DNA of 64,000 bases from Leptospira sanjuanensis (lineage in GTDB: Bacteria > Spirochaetota > Leptospiria > Leptospirales > Leptospiraceae), in contig NZ_JAIZBG010000001.1 in the NCBI RefSeq assembly GCF_022267325.1, positions 2,961,501-3,025,500 on the forward strand, read 5' to 3'. Positions 16,755-26,509 of the stretch are shown piece after piece. The stretch's first letter is position 1. The number at the start of each line of letters is the position of its first letter. Made by a program: the position numbers and the translations under genes. The notes under the pieces were generated by a model, which saw nothing but the letters and a program-made list of their open reading frames with translations, had not been told where the DNA came from and made no database searches.

Positions 16755-17345
16755 ATGACTTCCCGAGAACTGGAAGCGAGAACCCAGGAATTTAAAAAGA
16801 TCGTTCCCACGGAAATTACCGTTACGAGATGGGAACATTCGTTGCGTGTCGCGGAAATAGCGAAAGAACTCGCACTCATCCATTCCAAGGATGAAGCCGA
16901 ACTTGCGTATCTGGCGGGAATCGTTCACGACATTACGAAACAGAAGACCCCAGAGTTTCATCTAACGTTGTTTAAGGAGGTAGGACAGGAAGAATTGGAA
17001 AAACTTCCTTCCGCAGCTTGGCACGCCTATTCCGCTTCCATCTATCTCAAATCGCAATACGATCTCAAACACGAAGGAGTTTTATCCGCCGTGCGCAATC
17101 ATACTTTGGGAGCGGAAACTCCCGGCCCTCTCGATCTAATCTTGTACGCCGCCGACTTTTTAGGCTCGGATTATGCGGAAAAAAATCCCCTCTATCCCGA
17201 TTGGAGAGAACAAGCCCGGAAAAATTTATATTTGGGCGTCTTGTGTAAGGCGAAGAATACTATGGAGGATTTGATCGCCTCTCAAAAAACGATTCATCCG
17301 AGAACCGTATTCACCTATAACCTCGCCGTTTCCAAATGTTCGTAG
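16755..17345 (+). CDS. HD-domain hydrolase, YqeK-like
   Basis: A 196-aa HD-domain protein of the YqeK family (symmetrical diadenosine tetraphosphatase). The motif order is TRWEHSLRVAEIAKELA with His29, GIVHDITKQ (HD pair), AAWHAYSAS and NHTLG, matching the metal ligands of the family. YqeK hydrolyses Ap4A to ADP. ATG at 16755 has AGGAG 6 bases upstream. In many bacteria yqeK is next to nadD; here nadD is about 16.6 kb away in the obgE-proBA cluster, so the usual linkage is broken. Confidence 0.85.
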   Translation: MTSRELEARTQEFKKIVPTEITVTRWEHSLRVAEIAKELALIHSKDEAELAYLAGIVHDITKQKTPEFHLTLFKEVGQEELEKLPSAAWHAYSASIYLKSQYDLKHEGVLSAVRNHTLGAETPGPLDLILYAADFLGSDYAEKNPLYPDWREQARKNLYLGVLCKAKNTMEDLIASQKTIHPRTVFTYNLAVSKCS

Positions 17346-17580
17346 TGGAATTTTTGAGCGCATTTTTCGAAAACGATCGGTAGTTCGGGATTTTTCCGCA
17401 GGGTTCTCGTACGATCGTTCTTCGATTGTAATAATTTCAACGTAAACTCGCGAAAGAATATTCGAATCATTGAAACCTTCGCTTGTAATTATGAAATTCG
17501 ACTTCAAATTTTATACCTTACCGCTCTTTAACAATCCGTTTTACGCAAGCGCTTCCGAACGATAATCGGTTATGATTCGT

Positions 17581-17973
17581 CTAATTCACGTTTGTCGATC
17601 GATCCGCGACGTAACCGACCGCAGACGGAATGATCACCATCGTCAAATAACCGAGACCGATTTTAATGAAATAATCGCTCACACTCATCTTCGACATAGG
17701 AATCAGAATCAGGAAATCAAGACCCCAGTTGATCGCAAGCCATATCAAACCGGTCGTCAAAAGAATCGAAAATTTCTTTCCCGTAATTTTCAAAGCAAGA
17801 GCGGCGATCAAAATACAACCCGTGAGATTTCCCACGAGGATCATCACCGACTTAAACAAAAAAATATCGGTCAGTAGCTGTCCGTCGGGCGTATGGAACG
17901 GAATCGCGACCATAAACGGGATCAGCCAAACTAAAAAACCGTATGCAAAAATTCGAATTAAATATTGTTTCAC
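17581..17973 (-). CDS. Small integral membrane protein
   Basis: A 130-aa protein of four hydrophobic segments (about 5-27, 40-62, 68-92, 102-124) with short polar loops. I do not recognise the family. GTG start at 17973 with AGGAG 8 bases upstream. It lies in a 720-bp interval otherwise free of genes between the YqeK-like gene and the SDR unit and is apparently transcribed alone. Codon use and the ribosome-binding site support it as real. Confidence 0.65.
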   Translation of the reverse strand: MKQYLIRIFAYGFLVWLIPFMVAIPFHTPDGQLLTDIFLFKSVMILVGNLTGCILIAALALKITGKKFSILLTTGLIWLAINWGLDFLILIPMSKMSVSDYFIKIGLGYLTMVIIPSAVGYVADRSTNVN

Positions 17974-18066
17974 CGTGGATCTCCTATATATGCGTAAGAA
18001 TTACGGCACCGTATCGTCCGTAATAAAAGTCTTCAATCTCGAATTTGAAAAAGAAAACCGATCGAA

Positions 18067-18252
18067 TTAAAAATTCACCGGTTTTTTCAATTCCAAATCG
18101 CCGTTTTCCCCGTCCTGAGGAACGATTTCCTGATCCGCTTTGTAAGCGCTGAGCAAAGAAGAAGGGAACAGCAGTCTGGAAATCATACTGAGCGTTCCGA
18201 TGCTCACCTGCATTTCGTTCGAGTCGAGTTCGCTTAACAATTTAGTTTTCAT
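18067..18252 (-). CDS. Small hypothetical protein coupled to the SDR gene
   Basis: A 61-aa frame whose ATG overlaps the SDR stop by ATGA, with GGAGAAG upstream inside the SDR gene. That coupling is the main reason to call it. The product (MKTKLLSELDSNEMQVSIG..., ending in a Lys/Pro-rich tail) has no signal, membrane segment or motif I know. It contains one copy of the dispersed GTTAAGCGA 9-mer. Could be a small partner protein or a coupled spurious frame. Confidence 0.5.
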   Translation of the reverse strand: MKTKLLSELDSNEMQVSIGTLSMISRLLFPSSLLSAYKADQEIVPQDGENGDLELKKPVNF

Positions 18253-19130
18253 ATATCTTCTCCGAATTTCTCCTTAAAATATCTGCCCCAGTGCGGTCTT
18301 GTGCCGTCCTTGTCCTCGAAATCGTATTCATCCGAAAGTCGCCAAGAGCTCGTAGCCGTTCCCGTTTTGGAAAACACGTTCTCGTCCGCGGCCAAACACG
18401 CGACCGCTCGGCCGATGTAAGCGGGAGTTTCCGAAGCGATAAAATGCGGCTCTTTTAGAACGGCGTCCCTCCAATTCGATTCTCCGACCCCGAAATAATC
18501 GAGCATCGCCTCCGATCTCAAAAAACCGGGAGTGATCGCGACGACGGCGATTCCGTGCGGCTTTAATTCCTCCGAAAGGGAACGAGCAAGATTGATTACG
18601 GAAGACTTAACCAAAGTATAATATACGTTCCCTCGATACCGATAATCCGTTCCGTCCGTGATCTCGACCACGAGACCGGAAGCGTTTCGAATCATCAGAG
18701 GAGCCGCGAAATAATTGGTGATCAGATGGGAATCTATACAAGTCCGTTGCACCTTTAGACCGTTCTCCAGAGAATGTTCCCAAAATTTTTTCTCCCATTG
18801 AATGTAAGGATCGCCGCCCCAAACGTCGTTGATAAGAATGTCGAGCTTCCCTTGTTCCCGATCGATTTTTTCGATCAGTGATTTTACTTCCTCGGGTTTC
18901 GTATGATCCGTGCGCACCCAGATCGCCTTTCCTCCCGAGCCGTTGATTTGCTCCGCTGTTTCTTCGATCGTTTCCTTTCGATTCATCTCGGAACGATTTC
19001 CTCGAACGCTTCGACCCGTGACGTAAACGGTCGCACCCGCTTCTCCCAATGCGATCGCGATTCCGCGACCCGCGCCTCTTGTGGCTCCGGCGACAAGCGC
19101 GACCTTGCCTTCCAAACTTTTCGGTTTCAT
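18249..19130 (-). CDS. Short-chain dehydrogenase/reductase
   Basis: A 293-aa classical-type SDR. The NAD(P) site is GATRGAGRG near residue 15, followed by DVWGGDP in place of the usual NNAG and a YTLVKSSVINLARSLSEEL catalytic stretch containing the Tyr-x-x-x-Lys pair. The ITDGTDYRYRGNVYYT segment carries the region of the catalytic Ser, here replaced by Thr or Asp-Gly, so the Ser position should be checked. Substrate unknown. It diverges from a WYL regulator that probably controls it, and is followed by a coupled 61-aa frame. Confidence 0.85.
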   Translation of the reverse strand: MKPKSLEGKVALVAGATRGAGRGIAIALGEAGATVYVTGRSVRGNRSEMNRKETIEETAEQINGSGGKAIWVRTDHTKPEEVKSLIEKIDREQGKLDILINDVWGGDPYIQWEKKFWEHSLENGLKVQRTCIDSHLITNYFAAPLMIRNASGLVVEITDGTDYRYRGNVYYTLVKSSVINLARSLSEELKPHGIAVVAITPGFLRSEAMLDYFGVGESNWRDAVLKEPHFIASETPAYIGRAVACLAADENVFSKTGTATSSWRLSDEYDFEDKDGTRPHWGRYFKEKFGEDI

Positions 19131-19154
19131 GAGCCTATCTTAACACGGGCAATT

Positions 19155-19252
19155 TGACAAACTCTGTCATATATTCCGAAGGATCTTTTTTCCATCCGAA
19201 AAAAATCGGTTTCGGTTACGATCCGAAGAATTATATATGTCATTTGTTGTCA
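19155..19252. promoter_or_regulatory. Four TGTCA/TGACA elements between the SDR and WYL-regulator genes
   Basis: The 145-bp divergent gap holds a palindrome TGACA-N5-TGTCA (19155-19169) near the SDR start and two direct TGTCAT copies 10 bases apart (19238-19242, 19248-19252) just before the regulator start. The spacing of one helical turn and the position at both promoters suggest operator sites for the adjacent WYL regulator. Inference from position and repetition only. Confidence 0.45.
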
Positions 19253-19275
19253 TGTATCCGGAATAAGATTGAAAT

Positions 19276-20223
19276 ATGCGCGCCGACCGATTGCTCTCCA
19301 TTCTTCTCCAACTCCAAGCCAAAGGGAGAATTTCATCCCGTGACTTAGCGAAAAAATTGGAAGTTTCGGAAAGAACGATACACAGGGACATGGAAGCGTT
19401 GAGCGCCTCGGGCGTTCCCGTTTTTGCGGAACGCGGTTCCAAAGGCGGTTGGGAATTGTCCGAAGGATATAGAACCAATCTGACCGGAATGAAAAAGGAA
19501 GAAATCTTTTCGATGATTTTGACGAGCTCCACACGCATCGCTTCGGATCTCGGGAAGAAAAAAGATTTTGACTCCGCCTTCATGAAATTCATGGCTTCGC
19601 TTCCCCCCGCGTATCAAAAGGAAGCGGAGATGGTTCGACAAAGAATTCACATCGACGGTGCGGGCTGGGGCTGCGCCGAAGAAGAGTTTCCGTTTTTGCC
19701 TTTGATTCAAGAAGCGGTCTGGCAGGAAAAGAAAGTGATTCTCCGGTATCGATCGGACGAGGAATCCAAAAAGAGAATCATTCTTCCTTTGGGACTTGTG
19801 GCAAAAGGAAAAACCTGGTATCTCGCCGCAAAATACGGAAAAGAATTCAGGACGTTCCGCATTTCCAGAATTTTGGAAGCGAAACTCGGGGATTCCTTCG
19901 AACGACCGAAAAAATTCGATCTCGAAAAATACTGGCAGGAAAGCACACGCAACTTCTTTTCCAAACTTCCCACCTACCCGATCCGGCTCAAAGTACGAAC
20001 GGATCGATTCGAATTTTTCAGAATGATTTCGTACGGTAGAATATTAGAATATTCAACTATAAACAAGGATTGGATCGAAGTGAAGGCCGATCTCGAAACC
20101 AAGGAACTCGCGCTTCATCATATCCTCGGCCTGGGAGATTCCGCGATTCTGATCGAACCGAAAGAACTCAAAAAGGAAATTCTTTCCCAAGCCGAAAAAT
20201 TGTCGATGGCTTATTCGACCTGA
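19276..20223 (+). CDS. HTH/WYL-domain transcriptional regulator, YafY type
   Basis: A 315-aa regulator. An N-terminal DeoR/HTH_11-type winged helix (about 1-60: RLLSILLQLQAKGRISSRDLAKKLEVSERTIHRDMEAL) is followed by a WYL domain (about 140-215) with the KTWYLAAK and TFRISRI segments, then a C-terminal WCX-like extension. WYL domains sense ligands, often nucleotides or nucleic-acid fragments. It diverges from the SDR gene, its likely target. Its last 13 bases overlap the convergent cyclase gene. Confidence 0.9.
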   Translation: MRADRLLSILLQLQAKGRISSRDLAKKLEVSERTIHRDMEALSASGVPVFAERGSKGGWELSEGYRTNLTGMKKEEIFSMILTSSTRIASDLGKKKDFDSAFMKFMASLPPAYQKEAEMVRQRIHIDGAGWGCAEEEFPFLPLIQEAVWQEKKVILRYRSDEESKKRIILPLGLVAKGKTWYLAAKYGKEFRTFRISRILEAKLGDSFERPKKFDLEKYWQESTRNFFSKLPTYPIRLKVRTDRFEFFRMISYGRILEYSTINKDWIEVKADLETKELALHHILGLGDSAILIEPKELKKEILSQAEKLSMAYST

Positions 20224-22124
20224 TACACGCCCACCAAATTTTCCTTACCTTTCACGGAGACTTTTCCCAATTCCTTAAAGGCGTATTTAACACGATTTCT
20301 AATCTTACGGAAACTATCGTCCGAAAGAAGAATGTCGACTCCGTATTTTTTCGTAAGGCCTTCGATCCGGGAGGCGAGATTGACCGCGTCCGAAATCACC
20401 GTTCCGTCCATTCGTTCCGCTTCTCCGATCGTACCCAACATCAAAACTCCCGTATGTATTCCGATTCCGATTCGAATGGGTTCGTAATTTCTTTCCAATC
20501 GGCTCTGATTGTGACGATCCAATTCCTGCTTCATTTCGAGCGCGGCTTCGAGAGCGTTGTCCGGCGAATCCGGAAAAAGCGCCATGATCCCGTCTCCGAG
20601 ATATTTATCCACAAAACCGCCGTGTTTGCGGATGATGGGCCCCATTCTTCCCATATACGAATTCAAGAAATCGAAGTTATCCTTCGGAGTCATTTTTTCG
20701 GAAAGTTCCGTAAAGGAACGGATGTCCGAAAAAAGAATCGTCATCTCCCTTTGCGTTTGATCACCTAATTCAATTTCCGTAATATTCTTTTTTCCTAAAA
20801 AATTCAGAAATTCCAAAGGAACAAAACGGCTATAGGACCGGTTCGTCGCCTTCAAGTCGGCAGAAAGATTCTCGATCGATACGAAGGCCGCGGAAAACTT
20901 CAGAGAAAGCATGTAGGATTGCGCAAAGATAAACGTGAACAATCCGAGAGGAAGATAATATCCCGTGCTGACCATCGTTTGACTCTGAAGAATGTCGTTG
21001 ACGGCGGCCGCAATCAATGCGAGCGCTCCCAAACTCGCTATGATCGCTCCGTCCCTCTTTCGATAGATGAATCTTCCGAGCCAAAAGAAAAAAAGCAGCG
21101 TATAAACCAGAAGAACGAGTTGATAAGGAATGAGAGTGAGCGCGAAAATCTTGGTCGGAAAGAAAAGAATTACGAGCGAAAATACGCCGACTACGGCCGC
21201 GCTGATCTTCCAAACGATCGGACTCATGTCTTCCGGAAAAATCGTATCCATATATTTCTGAAAGATCGGCCAAGCCAGATAAAAGGAAAGATATTCCACC
21301 TTGCTTCCCAACTCCCAGGGAATCTCCGGAAACTTTTGAAGAATGAATCGTTCACCTGTCATCAGCAAACGGATCACGATTACGAAACAAAAAAGTCCGA
21401 AGTATAAACTCGATTTGTCTTTTCTTCTCAAAGAAAATAAACCGAAATGATAAAGGGCCATGATCGCAATGCTTCCGAACAGGAACATTTCGGTGGTCCA
21501 TCGGTCCTCTCTGTAACCGGAAATATCTTTTTTACTTCCGAGTCGGATCGTTTCCCAAATTCCGCCCTTAAAGTGATGAAAGTTCGACACTTCCACTTGA
21601 ATCAGAATTTCCTTTCCGCCCGGCTTAAACTCCGCATAACGTGGAAGATACTGAGGTCTGGACGTGTTTTCGTCCGTTCCGACGACCCCGCTTCGAATCA
21701 GCTTTACGCCGTCCACCCAAAGCGCCCCCGCAGTGCCGACATCCTGAAATCGGATCGAAAGAGGATTTTGATCTTCGCTTAACAAAACTTTCAAAGTGAA
21801 AGTGCCGTATCCGTAGACCGATAAGGAATTCGTATCCGGAATCTCCGAATACGAGTTCCAGTTATCCGGAACGGATACGAAGTACGATTTCGAATCGGTC
21901 GACTTCGATTCCGGTTTGGAAAGACTTAGCTCCTTCCAGACAAAGGACCATTCGCCGTCCAATTTAACGATTCCGTCCGTATCGAAATTCCATTCTCGCA
22001 AATCCAAAACGCCTTTCTCCGCGTGAGGTGCAAGTTTTGTGGAAATCGGATTGGGACAACGAACGAAGAAAATCGAAAAAAAAAGAATTCCCAACGCGAA
22101 TAAGAACGGAAATTTCTGCTTCAT
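20211..22124 (-). CDS. 7TM-DISM adenylate/guanylate cyclase
   Basis: A 637-aa protein from ATG at 22124 (AGGCAAG upstream, start of a signal segment). Order: N-terminal signal segment, an extracellular DISM-type beta domain (about 40-180, with GEWSFVWKEL and DNWNSY), seven hydrophobic segments (about 200-410), a short linker, and a class III cyclase domain (about 440-637) with metal-binding TILFSDIRSFTELS and YLGDGIMALFPDS. It probably makes cAMP or cGMP in response to an external ligand, likely a sugar-like one by analogy to DISM domains. Leptospires have many such cyclases. It diverges from the dienelactone hydrolase gene. Confidence 0.9.
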   Translation of the reverse strand: MKQKFPFLFALGILFFSIFFVRCPNPISTKLAPHAEKGVLDLREWNFDTDGIVKLDGEWSFVWKELSLSKPESKSTDSKSYFVSVPDNWNSYSEIPDTNSLSVYGYGTFTLKVLLSEDQNPLSIRFQDVGTAGALWVDGVKLIRSGVVGTDENTSRPQYLPRYAEFKPGGKEILIQVEVSNFHHFKGGIWETIRLGSKKDISGYREDRWTTEMFLFGSIAIMALYHFGLFSLRRKDKSSLYFGLFCFVIVIRLLMTGERFILQKFPEIPWELGSKVEYLSFYLAWPIFQKYMDTIFPEDMSPIVWKISAAVVGVFSLVILFFPTKIFALTLIPYQLVLLVYTLLFFFWLGRFIYRKRDGAIIASLGALALIAAAVNDILQSQTMVSTGYYLPLGLFTFIFAQSYMLSLKFSAAFVSIENLSADLKATNRSYSRFVPLEFLNFLGKKNITEIELGDQTQREMTILFSDIRSFTELSEKMTPKDNFDFLNSYMGRMGPIIRKHGGFVDKYLGDGIMALFPDSPDNALEAALEMKQELDRHNQSRLERNYEPIRIGIGIHTGVLMLGTIGEAERMDGTVISDAVNLASRIEGLTKKYGVDILLSDDSFRKIRNRVKYAFKELGKVSVKGKENLVGVYQVE

Positions 22125-22319
22125 ATCTTGCCTTATATCCGCCGATCGAAGACGGCAGCGACGGAAAAGAACGTATCCTCGTTCGACGGAAAAAAATTTC
22201 AAGATATATCCTACGGTTTTCGATCCGATTTCGCTTTAAATTTCCGTAATTTATTCGGAACAAAGGGAAAGGCTTGTATTTTTACGAAAATACTGTATTC
22301 CAAAATCGAGGTATTCAGC

Positions 22320-23114
22320 ATGAAAAAAGCGTTCGCTCTATTAGCGGTCATTCATTTATTCTCCGTTTCTCTCGCGGCAAAAACTACATCCAAAAACATC
22401 GTCTACCAGGAAGGAGAAACGACCTTGGAAGGATACATCGCGTATCCCGATCTCGACGCGAAAAAGAAAGTTCCCGGCGTGTTGGTAGTTCACGATTGGA
22501 TGGGAATCGGCGAGAATTCGAAGATGCGCGCGGATAAACTCGCAGGACTTGGATACGTGGCTCTCGCGGTGGACATCTACGGAAAGGGCGTGAAACCGAA
22601 GGGAATGGAAGAAGCGGCTAAATTAGCGAATTCTTATAAACAAGATCGTAAACTCATGCGCGCGAGAATTCTCGCGGCTTTTGAAACTCTGAAAGCTCAG
22701 CCGGAAGTCGACGTTCAAAACATCGCGGCCATCGGCTACTGTTTCGGAGGAACGGTCGCTTTGGAACTCGCGAGAAGCGGGGCGCCGGTTTCGGGAACGG
22801 TCAGTTTTCACGGAGGACTTGCGACGCCGAATCCGGACGACGCAAAGAATATTAAAGGAAAAATACTGGCTCTACACGGAGCGGACGATCCGTTCGTCAA
22901 AAAAGAGGAAGTGGAAGCGTTTCAGGAAGAGATGCGAAACGCAAAGATCGACTGGCAATTCGTTTCCTACGGAGGAGCGGTCCATTCGTTCACGATCAAG
23001 GACGCGGGCAACGACAATTCAAAAGGAGCGGCTTACAACGCAAAGGCGGACAAACGTTCTTGGAACGAGTTATTGACCTTCTTTGCGGAAACCTTCCGAA
23101 AATCCAGAGACTAA
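22320..23114 (+). CDS. Exported dienelactone hydrolase family protein
   Basis: A 264-aa alpha/beta hydrolase from ATG at 22320, with GAGG 8 bases upstream; the frame is open 64 codons further upstream, but this start opens a signal peptide (MKKAFALLAVIHLFSVSLAA). The dienelactone hydrolase triad is visible: Cys141 in GYCFGG, Asp189/Asp190 in HGADDPF and His222 in GGAVHSF. Family members cleave lactones or esters; the true substrate here is unknown and the export signal is a less usual trait. It faces the GH13 gene across a hairpin. Confidence 0.85.
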   Translation: MKKAFALLAVIHLFSVSLAAKTTSKNIVYQEGETTLEGYIAYPDLDAKKKVPGVLVVHDWMGIGENSKMRADKLAGLGYVALAVDIYGKGVKPKGMEEAAKLANSYKQDRKLMRARILAAFETLKAQPEVDVQNIAAIGYCFGGTVALELARSGAPVSGTVSFHGGLATPNPDDAKNIKGKILALHGADDPFVKKEEVEAFQEEMRNAKIDWQFVSYGGAVHSFTIKDAGNDNSKGAAYNAKADKRSWNELLTFFAETFRKSRD

Positions 23115-23134
23115 CGCCGAACCACCGCTTCCCC

Positions 23135-23160
23135 GAGGACGAGCCCCAATGGCCGTCCTC
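23135..23160. terminator. Hairpin between two convergent genes
   Basis: GAGGACG (23135-23141) pairs with CGTCCTC (23154-23160) around a 12-base loop, in the 57-bp gap between the dienelactone hydrolase and the GH13 gene. A bidirectional terminator is likely from position; no strong T-run on either side. Confidence 0.5.
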
Positions 23161-23171
23161 TTACAAGGAGT

Positions 23172-24872
<1,701 letters not shown>

Positions 24873-24893
24873 AGATCTTCGGGCTTTAATGGA

Positions 24894-24922
24894 ATCAAAA
24901 ATATTAGAATGAAGGTTGTCAA
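24894..24922 (-). promoter_or_regulatory. Candidate promoter of the GH13 gene
   Basis: On the minus strand TTGACA (24922-24917), a 17-base spacer and TTTGAT (24899-24894), about 22 bases before the GH13 start codon. The -35 is perfect and the -10 is 4 of 6. Confidence 0.45.
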
Positions 24923-25110
24923 ACGGTATTACGGACGATCGTCGAACGTAAACGCGCGAACATCAGAACGTTCAATCGTAATATTTCTCGGAAATCCCGA
25001 TAATTAGACCTTCTGTCTCTTAACAAGAGAGACGCTATAGGGAGAATTTCTAACGGAACCAGAAACGCTTTTTTCGGAAGAATGAAAAATTTTTAGATTG
25101 ACGAAAACTT

Positions 25111-25136
25111 CATTTATTTCGACATCGAAATAAATG
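25111..25136 (+). promoter_or_regulatory. MarR operator over the marR start codon
   Basis: Perfect inverted repeat with 12-bp arms: CATTTATTTCGA, a 2-base centre CA, then its complement. It includes the ATG of the MarR gene, and no Shine-Dalgarno sequence precedes that ATG. The same core recurs upstream of the following SDR gene. Binding by MarR would block its own transcription. Function is inferred. Confidence 0.75.
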
Positions 25137-25562
25137 AAGCAAGAATTCGCAATCCATCTTCTTTCGAGAACCAGAGACAGAATCCAAAAATTCCTAACGA
25201 AAGAATTCGAAAAGGAAGGAATCAAGGATCTCGTTCCCGCACACGGAGGGGTTCTTTACGCTCTTGGAGCCGCGGGAGAAATGACGATGAGCGAACTCGC
25301 ATCGACGTTGGACCGGACCAACTCCACGGTCACGGCCTTATTGGACAAGATGGAGGAATTGAAATACGTGAAACGAATTCAATCCGCCGACGACGAACGG
25401 GTTTTTACGGCCGTGTTGACGGCCAAGGGAAGATCGACTCGGGAAGCCGTGTTACGCGCTTCGCAAACGACGACTCAAAAACTCTACAAAGGTCTTCTCC
25501 CTGAAGAAAAGGAAACCTTTATCCGTCTTTTGGAAAGAATTCATTCGAATTTTGAAAAGTGA
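25134..25562 (+). CDS. MarR-family transcriptional regulator
   Basis: A 142-aa winged-helix regulator. The recognition region reads MTMSELASTLDRTNSTVTALLDKMEELKYVKR (about 50-81), followed by the wing with SADDERVFTAVLTAKG, the classic MarR DxR pattern. The full domain needs this N-terminal start, so the ATG at 25134 is kept although it has no ribosome-binding site and lies in an operator palindrome. MarR proteins repress and are released by small phenolic or fatty-acid-like ligands. The FabG-like SDR follows with an own operator copy. Confidence 0.92.
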   Translation: MKQEFAIHLLSRTRDRIQKFLTKEFEKEGIKDLVPAHGGVLYALGAAGEMTMSELASTLDRTNSTVTALLDKMEELKYVKRIQSADDERVFTAVLTAKGRSTREAVLRASQTTTQKLYKGLLPEEKETFIRLLERIHSNFEK

Positions 25563-25582
25563 AATTGTTTCGATTTTTGCAA

Positions 25583-25606
25583 ATTATTTCGACATCGAAA
25601 TAAATG
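25583..25606 (+). promoter_or_regulatory. Second MarR operator, upstream of the FabG-like gene
   Basis: A 20-base core TTATTTCGACATCGAAATAA identical to the core of the operator at 25111-25136, here with 9-bp perfect arms around the same CA centre. It lies between the marR stop and GGAGG of the next gene. Two matching sites make co-regulation of both genes by MarR likely. Confidence 0.75.
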
Positions 25607-25615
25607 GAGGAATGT

Positions 25616-26365
25616 ATGTTTCGGAATAGAACGATCGTAATCACCGGTTCCGCGCGCGGAATCGGAAAAGTCACGGCAAAGAATTTTTTAAACAAAGAAG
25701 CGACCGTAATCGTCTCCGACTTGGACCCGATCCAAGTGGAAAAAACCGTTCACGAACTTTTGCAGATCGGCAAAGGAAAGGTTTTCGGAAAACTCTGCGA
25801 CGTGCGCGACAAAGCCCAAGTCAAGGAACTCGCCGAATTTGCGTTTCAAACGACGGGAAGATTGGACGTTTGGATCAACAACGCCGGCATCATAAAGGAC
25901 GATCTTCTTTTGCGGATGAGCGAGGAAAAATGGAACGAAGTCTTCGACGTAAATCTCAGAGGCGCTTTTTTCGGAACACAGGCCGCGGCAAAGTATATGA
26001 TAAAACAGGAATATGGAAGAATCATAAACATCGGTTCGGTGTCCGGGTTTTACGGTAACGGAGGACAAGCGAATTATTCGTCCGCGAAAGCGGGCCTCAT
26101 GACTCTGACGAAATCCTCCGCGAGGGAACTCGCCTCCCGGAACGTCACGGTCAACTGCGTCGCTTCCGGTTTTATCGACAACGACTTTGCCGCAAACGTT
26201 CCGAAAGAAGCGCGGGAAAAGATTCTCGATACGATTCCCCTAAAGATCGATCGGAATCCGGAAGAAGCCGTTTCCTCCGCGATTCACTTTTTTGCATCGG
26301 AGGAAGCGGATTGGATTACGGGAGCGACACTTCGTGTGGACGGGGGAATGATGATCGGCTTCTAA
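25616..26365 (+). CDS. FabG-like 3-oxoacyl reductase (SDR)
   Basis: A 249-aa classical SDR. ATG at 25616 is chosen because GGAGG sits 5 bases upstream; an earlier in-frame ATG at 25604 is inside the operator. Motifs: TGSARGIGK cofactor site, NNAG, Ser in IGSVSG, YSSAKAG with Tyr and Lys of the catalytic triad, and a C-terminal GATLRVDGGMMIGF typical of FabG and acetoacetyl-CoA reductases. Under control of MarR it may act on an acyl or phenolic compound rather than in core fatty-acid synthesis; this is inference. Confidence 0.9.
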   Translation: MFRNRTIVITGSARGIGKVTAKNFLNKEATVIVSDLDPIQVEKTVHELLQIGKGKVFGKLCDVRDKAQVKELAEFAFQTTGRLDVWINNAGIIKDDLLLRMSEEKWNEVFDVNLRGAFFGTQAAAKYMIKQEYGRIINIGSVSGFYGNGGQANYSSAKAGLMTLTKSSARELASRNVTVNCVASGFIDNDFAANVPKEAREKILDTIPLKIDRNPEEAVSSAIHFFASEEADWITGATLRVDGGMMIGF

Positions 26366-26509
26366 ACGAAAGACCGATCTAAAATCAAAAGGAACGATAG
26401 AAGCCGCTTTTCCAATTCGAAGAGCGGCCGCGGCCGAAAATCAAACTGCGATCGCCTCCCCGCAAAGGAAGAATCAAAAGAACGAAATTCCAAACTACAT
26501 CTTCCGAGG

